Source: Hyperoplus lanceolatus (Eukaryota; Chordata; Actinopteri; Uranoscopiformes; Ammodytidae). From it: 64,000 nt of DNA. Shown piece by piece: positions 54,061-64,000 of this stretch. Position numbers and translations under genes: made by a program. How positions within the stretch are numbered: position 1 is the stretch's first letter; each line of letters starts with the position of its first letter. Where the stretch lies: positions 21,732,001 to 21,796,000 of the forward strand of contig CM049403.1 in assembly GCA_026929865.2 (NCBI GenBank). The letters are read 5' to 3'. The notes under the pieces are model-generated. The model did no database searches. It saw only the letters and a list, made by a program, of their open reading frames with translations, and was not told the origin of the DNA.

Positions 54061-54599
54061 GCTGTGCTCTATCAATCCGTAACTAAAGAGAACACAAGCT
54101 GAAGAAAACCCTGTCGGTAGCATGGAGGGAGGATGCAGAGAGGAGTGGGTGTAACCTACAGCCGGCAGAGCGGAGAGTTACAGAAGTAAGGTTCAAGGAC
54201 CTCTAGGGGGCCTGGAGCGCGTTCCAGGGCGTCTAGCTAAAAGGCTTGCACACACAGTGACGTGATACACAAATGCATGTGGATCAACTCTTCGACTGAA
54301 TGGGTGCAGCAGCATGAAGTGTATCAACTAGGAGTTCATAACGTTTGTGATCCTACGATGCAGAAGTTCACATTACTAGAGTAGAGTCAGTGAGCTCCAC
54401 ATGCTCTCACAGCAATTAATGTATGCCTTAGTAATAGGCCTACAGTAATTAACACAAAAATGTAATTCACCCATGAACACACCGATATGAATACAACAAA
54501 TATTAACAGGTTTCATTCTACCTGACAAACTATTTTTTTTTATTGAAGGTATCTGTATACCTGTGGATTCTTGTCAAGTTATTTCAGTATTTAATTCAC

Positions 54600-54872
54600 T
54601 GCAAGGTAGCCAAAATCCCTTTTTGTCAGTGAATATCTTCTCTCGATCCACTATCTGTCTGCCAAAATTCAGTTAATACACAGCCTAGGCTCTGTAAATT
54701 GATATATAAACATAAACGTTGCTAACAACATGACAGTTTACAGAGCCCAGGCTGTGTATTAACACCACAAATTTTCAGCACACACACACCGCACAGAAAG
54801 GTAGTGGACTGTGAGGAGATAATCACCGATTTTGACAACAAGCATTCTCCAGAATCGACGACTCCACCTTAA
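54600..54872. mobile_element. MITE (same family as 60.4 kb), left end eroded
   Basis: CACAGCCTAGGCTCTGTAAA and ACAGAGCCCAGGCTGTGTAT face each other, and the right end ATTCTCCAGAATC...GACTCCACCTTAA is kept. It lies in the 1-kb spacer between the two genes, so it may overlap the receptor promoter region. Confidence 0.8.
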
Positions 54873-54984
54873 ACATTTAGGCTGTGTATTCCAGTGCCAA
54901 TTCACTTAATTAAAAAATACATTATCATTATAGGCAATATGAATGGTTTTGATCCTGGTCAAATCAAGCCACATACATGTATTG

Positions 54985-55372
54985 CAGAAGTACTCGTTGC
55001 TTTATTATTTTGACATCAGTTTTTTAGCAAGTGATACAAAAGACAAAGATGACATGAAACACTGCTTTGTTCAAGTACATGTATTAAGAAGAAACACTGA
55101 GTATACAAGTCTCTCCTGAGTGCAAATAGTTACATTTCGTGTAACAAAACATTAAAGAGCAAAACAAAATATGCCTTTATACAGTACAAGAGATCAATCA
55201 TATACAGCAGAGAATGGGGAAAAAGCTTGCATTATCTAAAACATAAAACAACCTGAGCTGCTGAATATTGAAATTGTAGACGTTGATTTTAAAAAAAAAT
55301 GCAAAAAATAATAATTTAGTTCTGAAAAAATATAATGGAGTAGAATAAGAAAAACTTGAGTATAAATTCAAA
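54985..55372 (-). other. 3' UTR and poly(A) signal of the unidentified gene
   Basis: After the stop the sense strand is A/T-rich and unremarkable. AATAAA (reverse of TTTATT at 55001-55006) is the first clean poly(A) hexamer pair in this segment, so I place the transcript end near 54,985. This leaves about 0.9 kb to the first exon of the receptor gene. Confidence 0.45.
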
Positions 55373-55740
55373 TCAAACCCAGTGTAATCTGCCTTCTGAC
55401 GACACACCTGGAGGGAGAGAGTACACTATCTTACTCATGACTCGATTTCTAGCCATACTGTGAGTGCTAGCACTCTCTTTAGTTGCGATTTCATCTTCTG
55501 TGCTGGTATCTGAAGCAGCAGAGCCTCTGCTCTCTCTTTCCCCCTGTTGGTTCCATGAAGAGGACAGGGACTGTAGGGCAGAATGGAGCTCGTCTCGTGC
55601 AGCCATGACGCTCTGAAGGCAGGGAAGCTGTGAGGACAGAGTCAATGCTCGCTCCTTTGGCAGACCTGAGACCATCTCATCCACAGCTTTGGCAGAGGAG
55701 GAGATCAGCTCTCTGCAGCTGCTGAGGTCAGCGTCTTTTC
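55373..55740 (-). CDS. Unidentified gene, terminal coding exon
   Basis: Acceptor CTTCCAG|GA, 122 codons and TGA. Codes a helix (CRELISSSAKAVDEMVSGL), a Ser/Glu-rich low-complexity middle and the tail SKIVYSLPPGVSSEGRLHWV. Confidence 0.9.
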
Positions 55741-57466
55741 CTGGAAGGAAGGTAACAGTCAGATAGAATAAGTCACATCTACAATAACAATTACCTGGTT
55801 GATTTTAGCTGAGGGTGGTTTTAACCAATCTGTTCATTCTTAGGGCGCACTCACACTAGGGCCGTTTGCCTGTTCCGTGCTGCAGGAAGATTCAGCACGA
55901 TTCCCCCTCCCTCCCCACTCCCCCCGCTGGCCCGTGGTCACACTGCTCGTGGCCTGGGCACGATTGCACCTTTCCTACGTCACCGTGCGCGTTTAGGATT
56001 TGGAGCGTAGTCTACTTGTAGGCTATACGACTGTTTGTGAATATTTTCATCCGGCCAAATTTGCATCATATATTCCACTTCCACATTAGAGCAACGAGAA
56101 TCCTTAAGCTATTGTTTTTTTAAATGTAGCCTTGACGTAATAGGTCGCGATGGACAGTCTCATATTTGTGCAGCACGCTGTTTATTATTAATATAACGGT
56201 CCGTCATCAGACCATACGTACCGGATGGTTTTATACACATCGATCGCTCCATCAAGTAATCCTAGTCATAACTTTTTGTATGGGCAGAGATCCTTTTTTT
56301 AAGTGTCTTTATAAAGTTTCTTGTTAAACCTTAGTGTAGGCTACTGTTTCCTTATCACCGGGCCGCGGTGTGTTGTTTTGGGTGCGTCTCCACCGCCATG
56401 CGTAAAGGCAGTTATGACAGCTGACGAACGTGAGTAAACACGAAAACCTTTTTGCTTTGCTTTCTGCGCTCACCTATTTAGCTCTCTCCCTCTTTTATTA
56501 GCACACACCTAGGCCTACACACACGTTAATTCTCACACATTTCATGTAGCTACAAGTCCAAGTGGTGGGCAATTCTGGTGCCGACTAGTAAGGCAGCGGA
56601 CGTTAACGGACTATGCATCCTTAATAAATTCACGTCAGGAACGCCGCCTGTGCGCTTGTGCGCATGTCATCTCATTAGCATCTGTACTTTGGCCACGGCA
56701 CACCTCTCCCAGGTGTGCCGTGGCCAAGGGGCTGTTCCGTGCTGGAATACGGATGGTGTGGTCACACTAGCCAAACGTTCTAGACTTTAGTATGCTAATG
56801 AGCTTTGGCACGGGGCCGCGGCCCTAGTGTGAGTGGCCCCTTAATGTGCCCATGCTGACAGCCACTAACCCCACAAAACTACAGTATCTAAAGAATTAAA
56901 CAAAAATAAATCAAATTAATTTCATGTGATATTTTAGTTTTTCCTGAAATGTACCCCAGTTATTATACTGTACTTGGATTATTATGTTTTTTTTTCTAAA
57001 TATTCAGTAAAGGTCAAAAGGCAAGAACAATTGGTGATATCCCTTGAGGTACTGTGTCTTGTACTGCTTTTGCAAAAGGGATACACATTGTTGTAGTATA
57101 ATATAAGATACAATGCATAAGAGTTTGAGTTAAACATCCAATAGCTGTGTGCATGTCCGAAGTTTCACCTCTCAAGGCGGTAGACAGAGAAGAATGCAGC
57201 TGTCTGGTGGCCTGGTTCAGCTGGAGCAGCTTGGTCACTGTAGTCCTCAGTCTCTGCAAATGGGAAGCTGACAACTCATCTCCCTCCTCCTCTGGGTCAG
57301 TGTCCCTCTCCTGTTTGAAAACATCAAACAAATGTATACAAGACAAAGACCATACCATTTGACAACATACAATTTATCAAAACACACACACGCTAAGGAG
57401 TGTTACTCAAGAAATTATATTTTTCTAATATGTTCCAGCTACATCCCAACTGGTCTTCATATTATA

Positions 57467-57500
<34 letters not shown>

Positions 57501-60500
57501 AACTAATGAGGGTTCCTTGGTGATGTGTCCTTTCTATGACATAAACTTAATGGCTTTCTTCCCAGTTTCTCTACAGTACAGCAGAAAATGTTCACAGTTC
57601 TGTCTGTAAACAAGGCAAGCTATTTTAGCCTAAATGTAACATATTTAACTACTGCAAATACTAAGCCATGGCATAATACATAATTATCAGGTTTAAGTAG
57701 TTTTTGTCCTTACAATTGTCTTGATAAAACACAAATTATATTCATATATTAAATTCAAATTCCATAACTCCCTGAAAAGGTAAATTTTCCCCATTTATAC
57801 GGACACTTGAATCACTAATCGCCCTTTTCTGAAGAGCTGATCAATACCAGTCCAATTATTTTTCTTCAATAGATGACAATGTAATAAACATTTATATAGA
57901 TATGTTTATATCCACAAACATGCACATGTGCAATCCTTGGTAACATGAGAGTAGTTGCTTCAGGCTGTAACTCAGGTTTATTTGACTAGAATAACACTAT
58001 GGGCAGCATGTAAGCAGCAAATGCCCCGGCGCCTATATGTGTCAATGATTGGCTTTGACAACAAAAAAAAATGCTAGTTTGTGTTGCTAAGATAACGGCA
58101 AACAAGCCTGTTAGCCGTGACTGATGCCACTTAATTCAACACATTCATTACCTGAACAATCGTCAGGGGACGACTGCAGAGAGATAAGCCTACAGAGCAT
58201 TGAGCTTTACAGGAGCAATAAAGGCTGAGTGGCATCTTTAACGGGCTTGCTGTGGGTGTGGGTATTAATCTGAAACATTTAAGCCCGTGTCAAGATGGAA
58301 GATTGTTTTTTTATCCTGTATATATCCAAGGTGGCTTTGCTGAGCATGTATTCCTTCTTTCAGCTACAGCTTACCAAAACAAATATCAGTAGTCTTTGAA
58401 ATGAAGCTGCAGATAGCCGATAGCTAATGCTATATTAATCAAATTTTAAAAAAGTGTAACGTCAAATTCAGGCTTTTTTCTTTTTAATGTAGAATTTAAC
58501 TCTAATTGAACTAAAATAAACAGACAACATGCAACAGTACACTTTTCTAATATTACACAACCACACAAGCCTACAACAATGACAATTACATATGGGTTAT
58601 ATTGCAGTGTTGTGTTTTCAGTGGATTGAATTCCAAAACAGTTGTGGACAACACAATTAACACCCACAAATTTCAAAATTAAGTTCCTTAAAACTTTGAC
58701 AACTTTTAAAAGATTTGCAGAAACAAAAGCAATGTTTCAATGTAAGTATGACTTCTAGTATTTGTTTATGGAATTTTGCTGCTGAAACTCACCGTTATAT
58801 GGAAATACATGAAGCTCTGAAAAGCACGGGCTAGGTCAAGCGTCTTGGATTTCAAGCTCTGCAGGACCTGTAAGAAGAGATGGATAACCGATGATGAAAC
58901 TTAATTTAAAATTTGCCTACACTTTTAGGTCAAGAGAATCATCAACACAACGTCTCATTACAGTATATAAACATGAAATATCTTGTGATGATTCAAATAT
59001 GACACGGTCAGGTTGGATCTCTTACTGGGTTCCTGGGGTAGGCCAACTGAGCCTCTCTCAGCATTTCTCTGGTGATGATGAGGCTTTCCTCTAGCAGAGA
59101 GCGGATGCCCTTATTGGTCCCTTTCAGCAGACACACGACAGCGGACTGCTAAAGAGATTGTCAAAGAATATCAAAAATATTATTTGTTATAGCCATTCTC
59201 TGGTTAGTGACCAAAAGCTACAAAATGCAATAGAACACAAGGTATCCCTAATGAGAAGTACAAGTCACAAAACAAGATCCATATTAAGCTTTTAACCCCC
59301 CTACCCACCTTTTGAACATCTTTGTTTTTTTATTGATCATTGCTGTGTTATTGGTACACTACATTTACCAGAGATCACCTGTCAGAGTCCTATAAATTGG
59401 ATTTTCTATAGGCGGGTTTATGCCAAAGTAAAAATCTAAAAGAGTGCCCAAATATGTTTAGATACAGGCTTATCACTGTGTGGAATACAACTTTACAGAA
59501 GATAGTAAATATAATTTGCTGTGTTGTCCTTCACTGCCACCTTTCTTTAAATGCAGTGCACCTTTACATTAATGCTAACTCTAAACATGTCCTTACCATG
59601 TGCTTACACAGCAAGTTAGATACCACTGCAGAACTCCTAGTTGATACACTTCATGCTGCACATCATCAAATCAAACACGCTGTATCCTTATTCAGATCAA
59701 TCATAAAAAGTTATTGCTATGGGATCTACAAAGTTAATATTCTTTTCTCCAGTATTGTGAGGGTTGAACACAGTGGACCCCAGATTTTAAAGAGATTGTA
59801 GCCAATTGTATTAATGGTGGTGTTACCTTGCCTGTGGCCTGGGCACCCTGCTCTGCAACATTGAGCTGCATGCCTGTCATTGCTGCCAGATGGCCAATTG
59901 CAAGCAATGCTGCATCCAAGCACTTACTGCTCTTCCTTTGTGCCTGTGTCACCATGGATGTGATCTCAGATTCACATCCCTGGATGGAGAGAGAATTTGA
60001 TAATTTTCAGTCAACATAAAAGTCAGCATAAACTGGTTGAATTGCAAATGATTTAACAGTAAAATCGATGCAAAAAAAAAATAAAAAGTCAGTATGGTCA
60101 GTAAATAAATTAAAAAGCTGGATAAAGTAAAAAAATCAGGAGTGAGGAAAACTGATAAGGCTCTAAGGCTGGTAAGGAATTTAGATGTATTTTCCATATA
60201 TTCATGTTCTGTCTGGGGCTCAAGGTTGAGAATTCCCTCCACTTAGTCATTTCCATAAACAGGGCTCAAACAGCTCAGAGCTAAGACACGTCAATTAATG
60301 CCACGCATTTTGATCAGACACCCCATGTCCAAACTACACTGCATTGAAAATAACTTTTCAGCTCTGATTTTGCACTCACTTTAACTCATTTATATAGCAC
60401 AAATGCAATGAAAGGCACAATATTATGTAGTTGCAATTATTTAAAGGCGAAGTCAGCGATTCTGGGAAACAACTCGTCAAAAATCCCTTTTGTCAAAATC

Positions 60501-63500
60501 ATTGAGTATCTCCTCACGATCCGCTACTTGTACGTACTGGTTGTGCACTGGAAAAATAAAATTGTGTTAATATTACAGCCTAGGCTCTGTGAATGGGTAT
60601 GTTAACATTAACAAAGGTTATGTTAACAAAGGGAACCCACCATAGCTAGCAACATGCCCATGTACAGAGCCTAGCCTAGGCTGTGTATTAACACTGGATT
60701 TTTTTTTCCAGTGCGCACACAGTACGTACAGGTAGCGGATCTTGAAGAGATATTCAATGATTTTAACAAAGTGATTGGCAACAAGCGTTCTCCAGAATTG
60801 CTGACTCCACCTTTAAAGCAGTGTGGTAATGTTTTGTGTTGAACCTGAATGAGCAGTTGGAAGAATCCTCCCATTTTCTTGACTTGGCTTTTGAGTTCCT
60901 CGGCGATGGTGTAAAGCAGGCCGGAGGAAGGTTTAACGCTGGCTAACCACTGCATGGTTGCAAACACAGCACTCTCTATGGCTGAGGCAGCCTTGACCAG
61001 CTGAGTCTGAGCCACCACATTACACACAAACACTGCAGGAGAAAAGATACATATTAACAGTTTGGTTCTCCTAGGATTTTTTCTTAAATTGTCTGAAAAT
61101 TGGTTGGACAATTTCTTTAATAAATAGACAGAATTTTATTGAAACTTTCACTTAATGGTTGAATCTCACCATTCTCCTGGCTGTCATCATCCAGGCTGTC
61201 GTAAAGGTCAGAGATAGTCTGGACTGCCACATACACCATGTGCAGATCAGAGGCCAGCCTGTCTGCCATGCTCTCATCTGTCCCACTGTAACCACGCAGA
61301 CGGTCCACTGACTGGCCAATCAGCTCCTTGCAGATGCCGGGCACTGCAGAGTCTGAGCTGGTGGAATGGGTGGAGGGCGGTTTGACCGCACCCATCAACC
61401 CTGAAACAGACACAGTGACGAGTCGGTGTGTGCAGAGATAGAACTTCACTAGACCTCATACTTATAACACTGTCATAGGAAATGTTAATTTGACATTTTA
61501 AAGTCAGCGATTCTGGAGTAAACTCAAAATCACTGAATATCTCCTCACAACCTGCTACCTGTCTGTGCACTGAAAAGCAAGCCAGTGTTAATATACAGCC
61601 TAGTGGGGCCCCCTTAGCTCAGTTGGTAGGGCGTCCCCCCCATGGGCCTCGGCCAGCATCGGACCCGGGTTCGATTCCAGCCCGCGGTCGTTCTCTGCAT
61701 GTCACTCCCCTCTCTGCCCCATTTCAACTCTGTCTCTACACTATAAATAAAGCATAAAAATGCCAACAAATATCTTAAAAAAAATATATATACAGCCTAG
61801 TCTCTGTAAACTGGCATGTTCTAGCTATGTTGGGTTAACATACCAATTGTCTACATACCAGTTTACAGAGCCTAGACTTTGTATAAGAGTAAGAATTTAC
61901 CTAGTCGAATCTGATTTGTTAAGTCTTGCCTATAGTCGACTGACAGTCGAATCATGTATTCTTTTCTGCTCATTGATCCATGTTCTCATTTACCAGAATA
62001 CCGTGGTGATTTGTAAATGCACGAATCAGGCTCCTCCCATCGTCGAGTATTCGACTATCAGGGTCAGTCGTAATTATGACTTTCTTCAATGCAAACACTG
62101 TACGGACAGGTAACAATTTTGAGGAAATATTCACTGATTTTGACAAAAGGGATGTTGACAACCAGTGTTCCGTAGAATCACTGACTCCAACTTAAATCAT
62201 CAAATTCCTTTTCCCACCTTTTTGTCTACTGACTTTGCAACATTTAAACAGTTCACACTTGTTTTGTGCAGATTACACATTGTGGGCCTCTCTCCCCCTT
62301 CGACAATCAAAAATAGGGGCCCACTCACACTAGGGCTGTTTGCCTGTTCCGTGCTGCAGGAAGATTCAGCACGATTCCCCCCCCCCCCTCTCCCCACACC
62401 CCCCACTGGCCCGTGGTCACACTGCTCGTGGCCTGGGCACGATTGCACCTTGCCTACGTCACCGTGCACGTTTAGGATTTGGAGCGTAGTCTACTTGTAG
62501 GCTATACGACTGTGAATATTTTCATCCGGCCAAATTTGCATCAAATATTCCACTTCCACATTAGAGCAACGAGAATCCTTAATCTATTGTTTTTTTTTTT
62601 TTAAATGTAGCCTTGACGTAATAGGTCGCGATGGACAGTCTCATATTTGTGCAGCACGCTGTTTATTATTAATATAACGGCCCGTCATCACACCATACGT
62701 ACCGGATGGTTTTATACACATCGATTGCTCCATCAAGTAATCCAAGTCATAACTTTTTGTATGGGCAGAGATCGTTTTTTTAAGTGTCTTTATAAAGTTT
62801 CTTGTTAAACCTTAGTGTAGGCTACTGTTTCCTTATCACCGGGCCGCGGAGTCCCGTTGTGTGTTGTTTTGTGTTCGTCTCCACCGCCATGCTTAAAGAC
62901 AGTATTATGTCAGCTGATGGGAGGAAAAAGAAAAAAAATCATCTGACGAACGTGAGTAAACACAAAAACCTTTTTGCTTTGCTTTCTGCGCTCACCTATT
63001 TAGCTCTCTCCCTCTTTTATTAGCCCACACCTAGGCCTACACACACGTTAATTCTCACACATTTTATACAAGTCCAAGAGGTGGGCAATTCTGGTACCGA
63101 CTAGAAAGGCAGCGGACGTTAACAGACTATGCATCCTTAATAAATTCACGTCAGGAACGCCGCCTGTGCGCTTGCTTGTGAGCTTCCTTGTGCGCGTGTC
63201 ATCTCATTAGCATCTGTACTTTGGCCACGGCACACCTCTCCAAATGTGCCGTGGCCAAGGGGCAGTTCCGTGCTGGAATACGGATAGCGTGGTCACACTA
63301 GCCAAACGTTCTAGACTTTAGTATGCAAATGAGCTCGGGCACGGGGCCGCGGCCCTAGTGTGAGTGGCCCCTACGTTTCTGTTCCCTGTGGATGCTCACC
63401 AAAGCTTGACACCAAATGGGACAGTTACATCAGTACATGCTGTAGGTTGTGTCGACACTGCACATTATTCCTTTCAACTATTTCCCATCCCATTTTCCCC

Positions 63501-63706
63501 AGCAGTGGACTAAATTATTTACAATGGAAATGATGATGATTATTAAAACAATGGTGTCAATCAGGAAAGTGAAAAATATGTAATTAATTTTGTTCAGTGC
63601 CTTACCAGAGGACTGTGAGGAGCTGCAGTGGAGACTCTGAATCGGATGGACCCGGATCTCGTAGAGACGCCCAGATATTCTCCTGCCTTTCAACAAGCTC
63701 CTGCTC
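55373..63706 (-). CDS. C-terminal 459 aa of an unrecognised large, helical protein (eight exons; 5' part outside the window)
   Basis: Eight minus-strand exons (63606-63706, 61170-61400, 60845-61032, 59827-59979, 59026-59148, 58793-58867, 57169-57310, 55373-55740) join in phase without a stop and end in TGA. The product is soluble, has no signal or membrane helix, starts with a basic segment (KGRRISGRLYEIRVHPIQS), continues as a chain of amphipathic helices rich in Leu, Ala, Gln and Ser, with an acidic break (ERDTDPEEEGDE), and closes with a Ser/Glu-rich stretch and SKIVYSLPPG...LHWV. I do not recognise it with confidence. The helical tail and the known paralogy between the human NR5A2-KIF14 and NR5A1-ADGRD2 regions make a KIF14-type kinesin tail one possibility, but that is an inference from memory and untested. 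It runs head to tail into the receptor gene, about 1 kb apart. Confidence 0.85.
55843..56840. mobile_element. DNA transposon, 998 bp, GGGC-CACTCACACTAGGGC ends (copy 1)
   Basis: Left GGGCGCACTCACACTAGGGC and right end (reverse) GGGGCCACTCACACTAGGGC, flanked by TTA on both sides (55840-55842, 56841-56843), which fits PIF/Harbinger. Sits in the last intron of the unidentified gene. No transposase frame. Confidence 0.88.
57169..57310 (-). CDS. Unidentified gene, exon G
   Basis: 142 nt, TCAAACAG|GAG to TGAGAG|GTGAAA, phase 0 to phase 1. Acidic start (ERDTDPEEEGDELSAS) followed by a coiled-coil-like helix (LQRLRTTVTKLLQLNQATRQ). Confidence 0.88.
57468..57498. repeat. (CA)n microsatellite
   Basis: About 15 CA units in an intron of the unidentified gene. 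Confidence 0.95.
58793..58867 (-). CDS. Unidentified gene, exon F
   Basis: 25 codons, TTCTTACAG|GTC to ATAACG|GTGAGT. Codes VLQSLKSKTLDLARAFQSFM...; a single helix. Confidence 0.82.
59026..59148 (-). CDS. Unidentified gene, exon E
   Basis: 41 codons, CTTTAG|CAG to AACCCA|GTAAGA. Codes SAVVCLLKGTNKGIRSLLEE and ITREMLREAQLAYPRNP. Confidence 0.85.
59827..59979 (-). CDS. Unidentified gene, exon D
   Basis: 51 codons, CCATCCAG|GGA to GGCAAG|GTAACA. Ala-rich helices (CLDAALLAIGHLAAMTGMQL). Confidence 0.88.
60441..60816. mobile_element. MITE, full-length foldback (376 bp)
   Basis: TTAAAGGCGAAGTCAGCGAT at the left and ...GCTGACTCCACCTTTAA at the right; the two halves are complementary over most of their length through CAGCCTAGGCTCTG / CAGAGCCTAGCCTAGGCTG. 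It lies 29 bases downstream of the donor of exon C of the unidentified gene. Confidence 0.9.
60845..61032 (-). CDS. Unidentified gene, exon C
   Basis: 188 nt, CTCCTGCAG|TG to ATTCAG|GTTCAA, phase 1 to phase 0. Helical: VVAQTQLVKAASAIESAVF, WLASVKPSSGLLYTIAEELK, KMGGFFQLLIQ. Confidence 0.85.
61170..61400 (-). CDS. Unidentified gene, exon B
   Basis: 231 nt, TGTTTCAG|GG to GAATG|GTGAGA, phase 1 to phase 1. Codes a Ser/Thr-rich link (KPPSTHSTSSDSAVPG) and helices (CKELIGQSVDRLRGY, RLASDLHMVYVAVQTISDLY). Confidence 0.88.
61605..61788 (+). mobile_element. tRNA-derived SINE nested in a MITE
   Basis: Pol III box A (TAGCTCAGTTGGTAG) and box B (GGTTCGATTCC) are intact; the tail region CACTATAAATAAAGCATAAA and A-rich end follow. 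A 12-bp target duplication TATACAGCCTAG borders it (61593-61604, 61789-61800). It is not a functional tRNA gene: the body has no proper anticodon arm geometry. Confidence 0.93.
61886..62089. mobile_element. Small hAT-like fragment nested in the same MITE
   Basis: CTAGTCGAATCTGATTTG, ATAGTCGACTGACAGTCGAA and GTCGAGTATTCGACTATC are the GTCGACTA-type motifs seen also near the left end of the 27.9-kb element. Exact borders are uncertain. Confidence 0.6.
62316..63371. mobile_element. DNA transposon, 1056 bp, same family (copy 2)
   Basis: Over 90 percent alike to copy 1 by eye and in the same orientation, with the same ends; TA is shared at the borders. It keeps a fuller segment near 62888-62958 with ATG, a Lys-rich frame (DGRKKKKNHLTN) and GTGAGT donor, which copy 1 has shortened. 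Probably internally deleted from a larger element. Confidence 0.88.
63606..63706 (-). CDS. Unidentified gene, exon A (first in window)
   Basis: 101 nt, T-tract then CAG|G, donor CCTCTG|GTAAGG. Of two open frames, the one reading RRISGRLYEIRVHPIQSL is chosen because only it stays open through the next exon. Enters in phase 2, leaves in phase 1. Confidence 0.75.
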
Positions 63707-64000
63707 CTGAAAAAAAAAAAATTTAATTTTACATTTGGTGTTTTCTGTAGGTGTGTTTTACTCCATCATCGTACTTAGCTTAGCTCAAGGTTTGTCAGTA
63801 TGTTGTCACAGATTTTTTTTTTGTGAAATAGTTCTGGACATGAACTTCATGTTTTCAGTAATCTGATTTTCAGTGTGGAATGGCCCAGTTATTTTTAGGT
63901 TTGGTATCGTTTTGCAAAGATGGATGTATTGCCCATGTGTAAAAGGGTTAAGAGAGTTCAGGATAATATTAAAAAAAAAATACAATTTCATTAATAAACT

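Larger units (their letters stand above)
61497..62195. mobile_element. MITE (same family) split by two later insertions
   Basis: Outer parts (61497-61604, 61789-61885, 62090-62195) follow the 60.4-kb copy; a SINE and a second element lie within. Confidence 0.85.

Noticed and set aside
61605-61690. tRNA gene
   Set aside because: Box A and B are present, but the body is that of a SINE with a 12-bp target duplication and an A-rich tail.

Overview
The window looks like a stretch of a ray-finned (teleost, probably spiny-rayed) fish chromosome. The evidence is intron-split genes with consensus splice sites, very long CA/GT, TA and TAA microsatellites, several hAT-like and other cut-and-paste transposons or MITEs, an L2-type LINE 3' end with a TTCAA-type tail, and a tRNA-derived SINE with the box A/box B head and AATAAAG-type tail common in teleosts. 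Long open frames in the left half are almost all translated microsatellites and not genes.

Right part (about 32-64 kb): two genes, both on the minus strand, head to tail. From 63.7 to 55.0 kb lie the last eight exons of a larger gene that I do not recognise with certainty: an all-helical, Ser-rich C-terminal tail of 459 aa with stop and poly(A) signal. About 1 kb further on, from about 54.05 kb down to 35.1 kb, is an almost complete adhesion G-protein-coupled receptor. I could join 19 coding exons in phase into 957 codons: signal peptide, a half C-type-lectin-like module, a pentraxin domain, a GAIN domain with GPS, and all seven membrane helices. Domain order and the TTNFAVLM tethered-agonist sequence point to the ADGRD group, best fit ADGRD2 (GPR144). 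The exon(s) for the cytoplasmic tail are not resolved; two candidates lie at 32.9 and 32.15-32.29 kb.

Left part (1-32 kb): no protein-coding gene that I can support. It is a gene desert downstream of the receptor with four well-bounded DNA transposons (7.3-8.9, 15.5-17.2, 17.2-18.3, 18.8-19.6 kb), a hAT-like element at 27.9-28.9 kb, a LINE fragment at 30.85-31.39 kb, many microsatellites, a perfect 75-bp palindrome at 23.4 kb, and several unique-looking, homeobox-site-rich blocks that could be conserved regulatory elements.

Introns and spacers of the right part are also full of mobile DNA. There is a MITE family with TTAAAGGTGxAGT termini (six copies in the window including one at the left edge, one of them with a SINE and a further element nested in it), a pair of about 1-kb elements with GGGGCCACTCACACTAGGGC-type ends, a 940-bp element with GGGGAGAACGGGGTAA ends, and a foldback made from a Penelope-like retroelement remnant. 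No virus-derived element, CRISPR array, rRNA or functional tRNA gene was seen. The most interesting points are the lectin-half/pentraxin receptor ectodomain, microsatellites sitting directly on splice sites of the receptor gene, MITE copies that carry a start codon plus splice donor, the palindrome and foldback, and the nested transposon stack.
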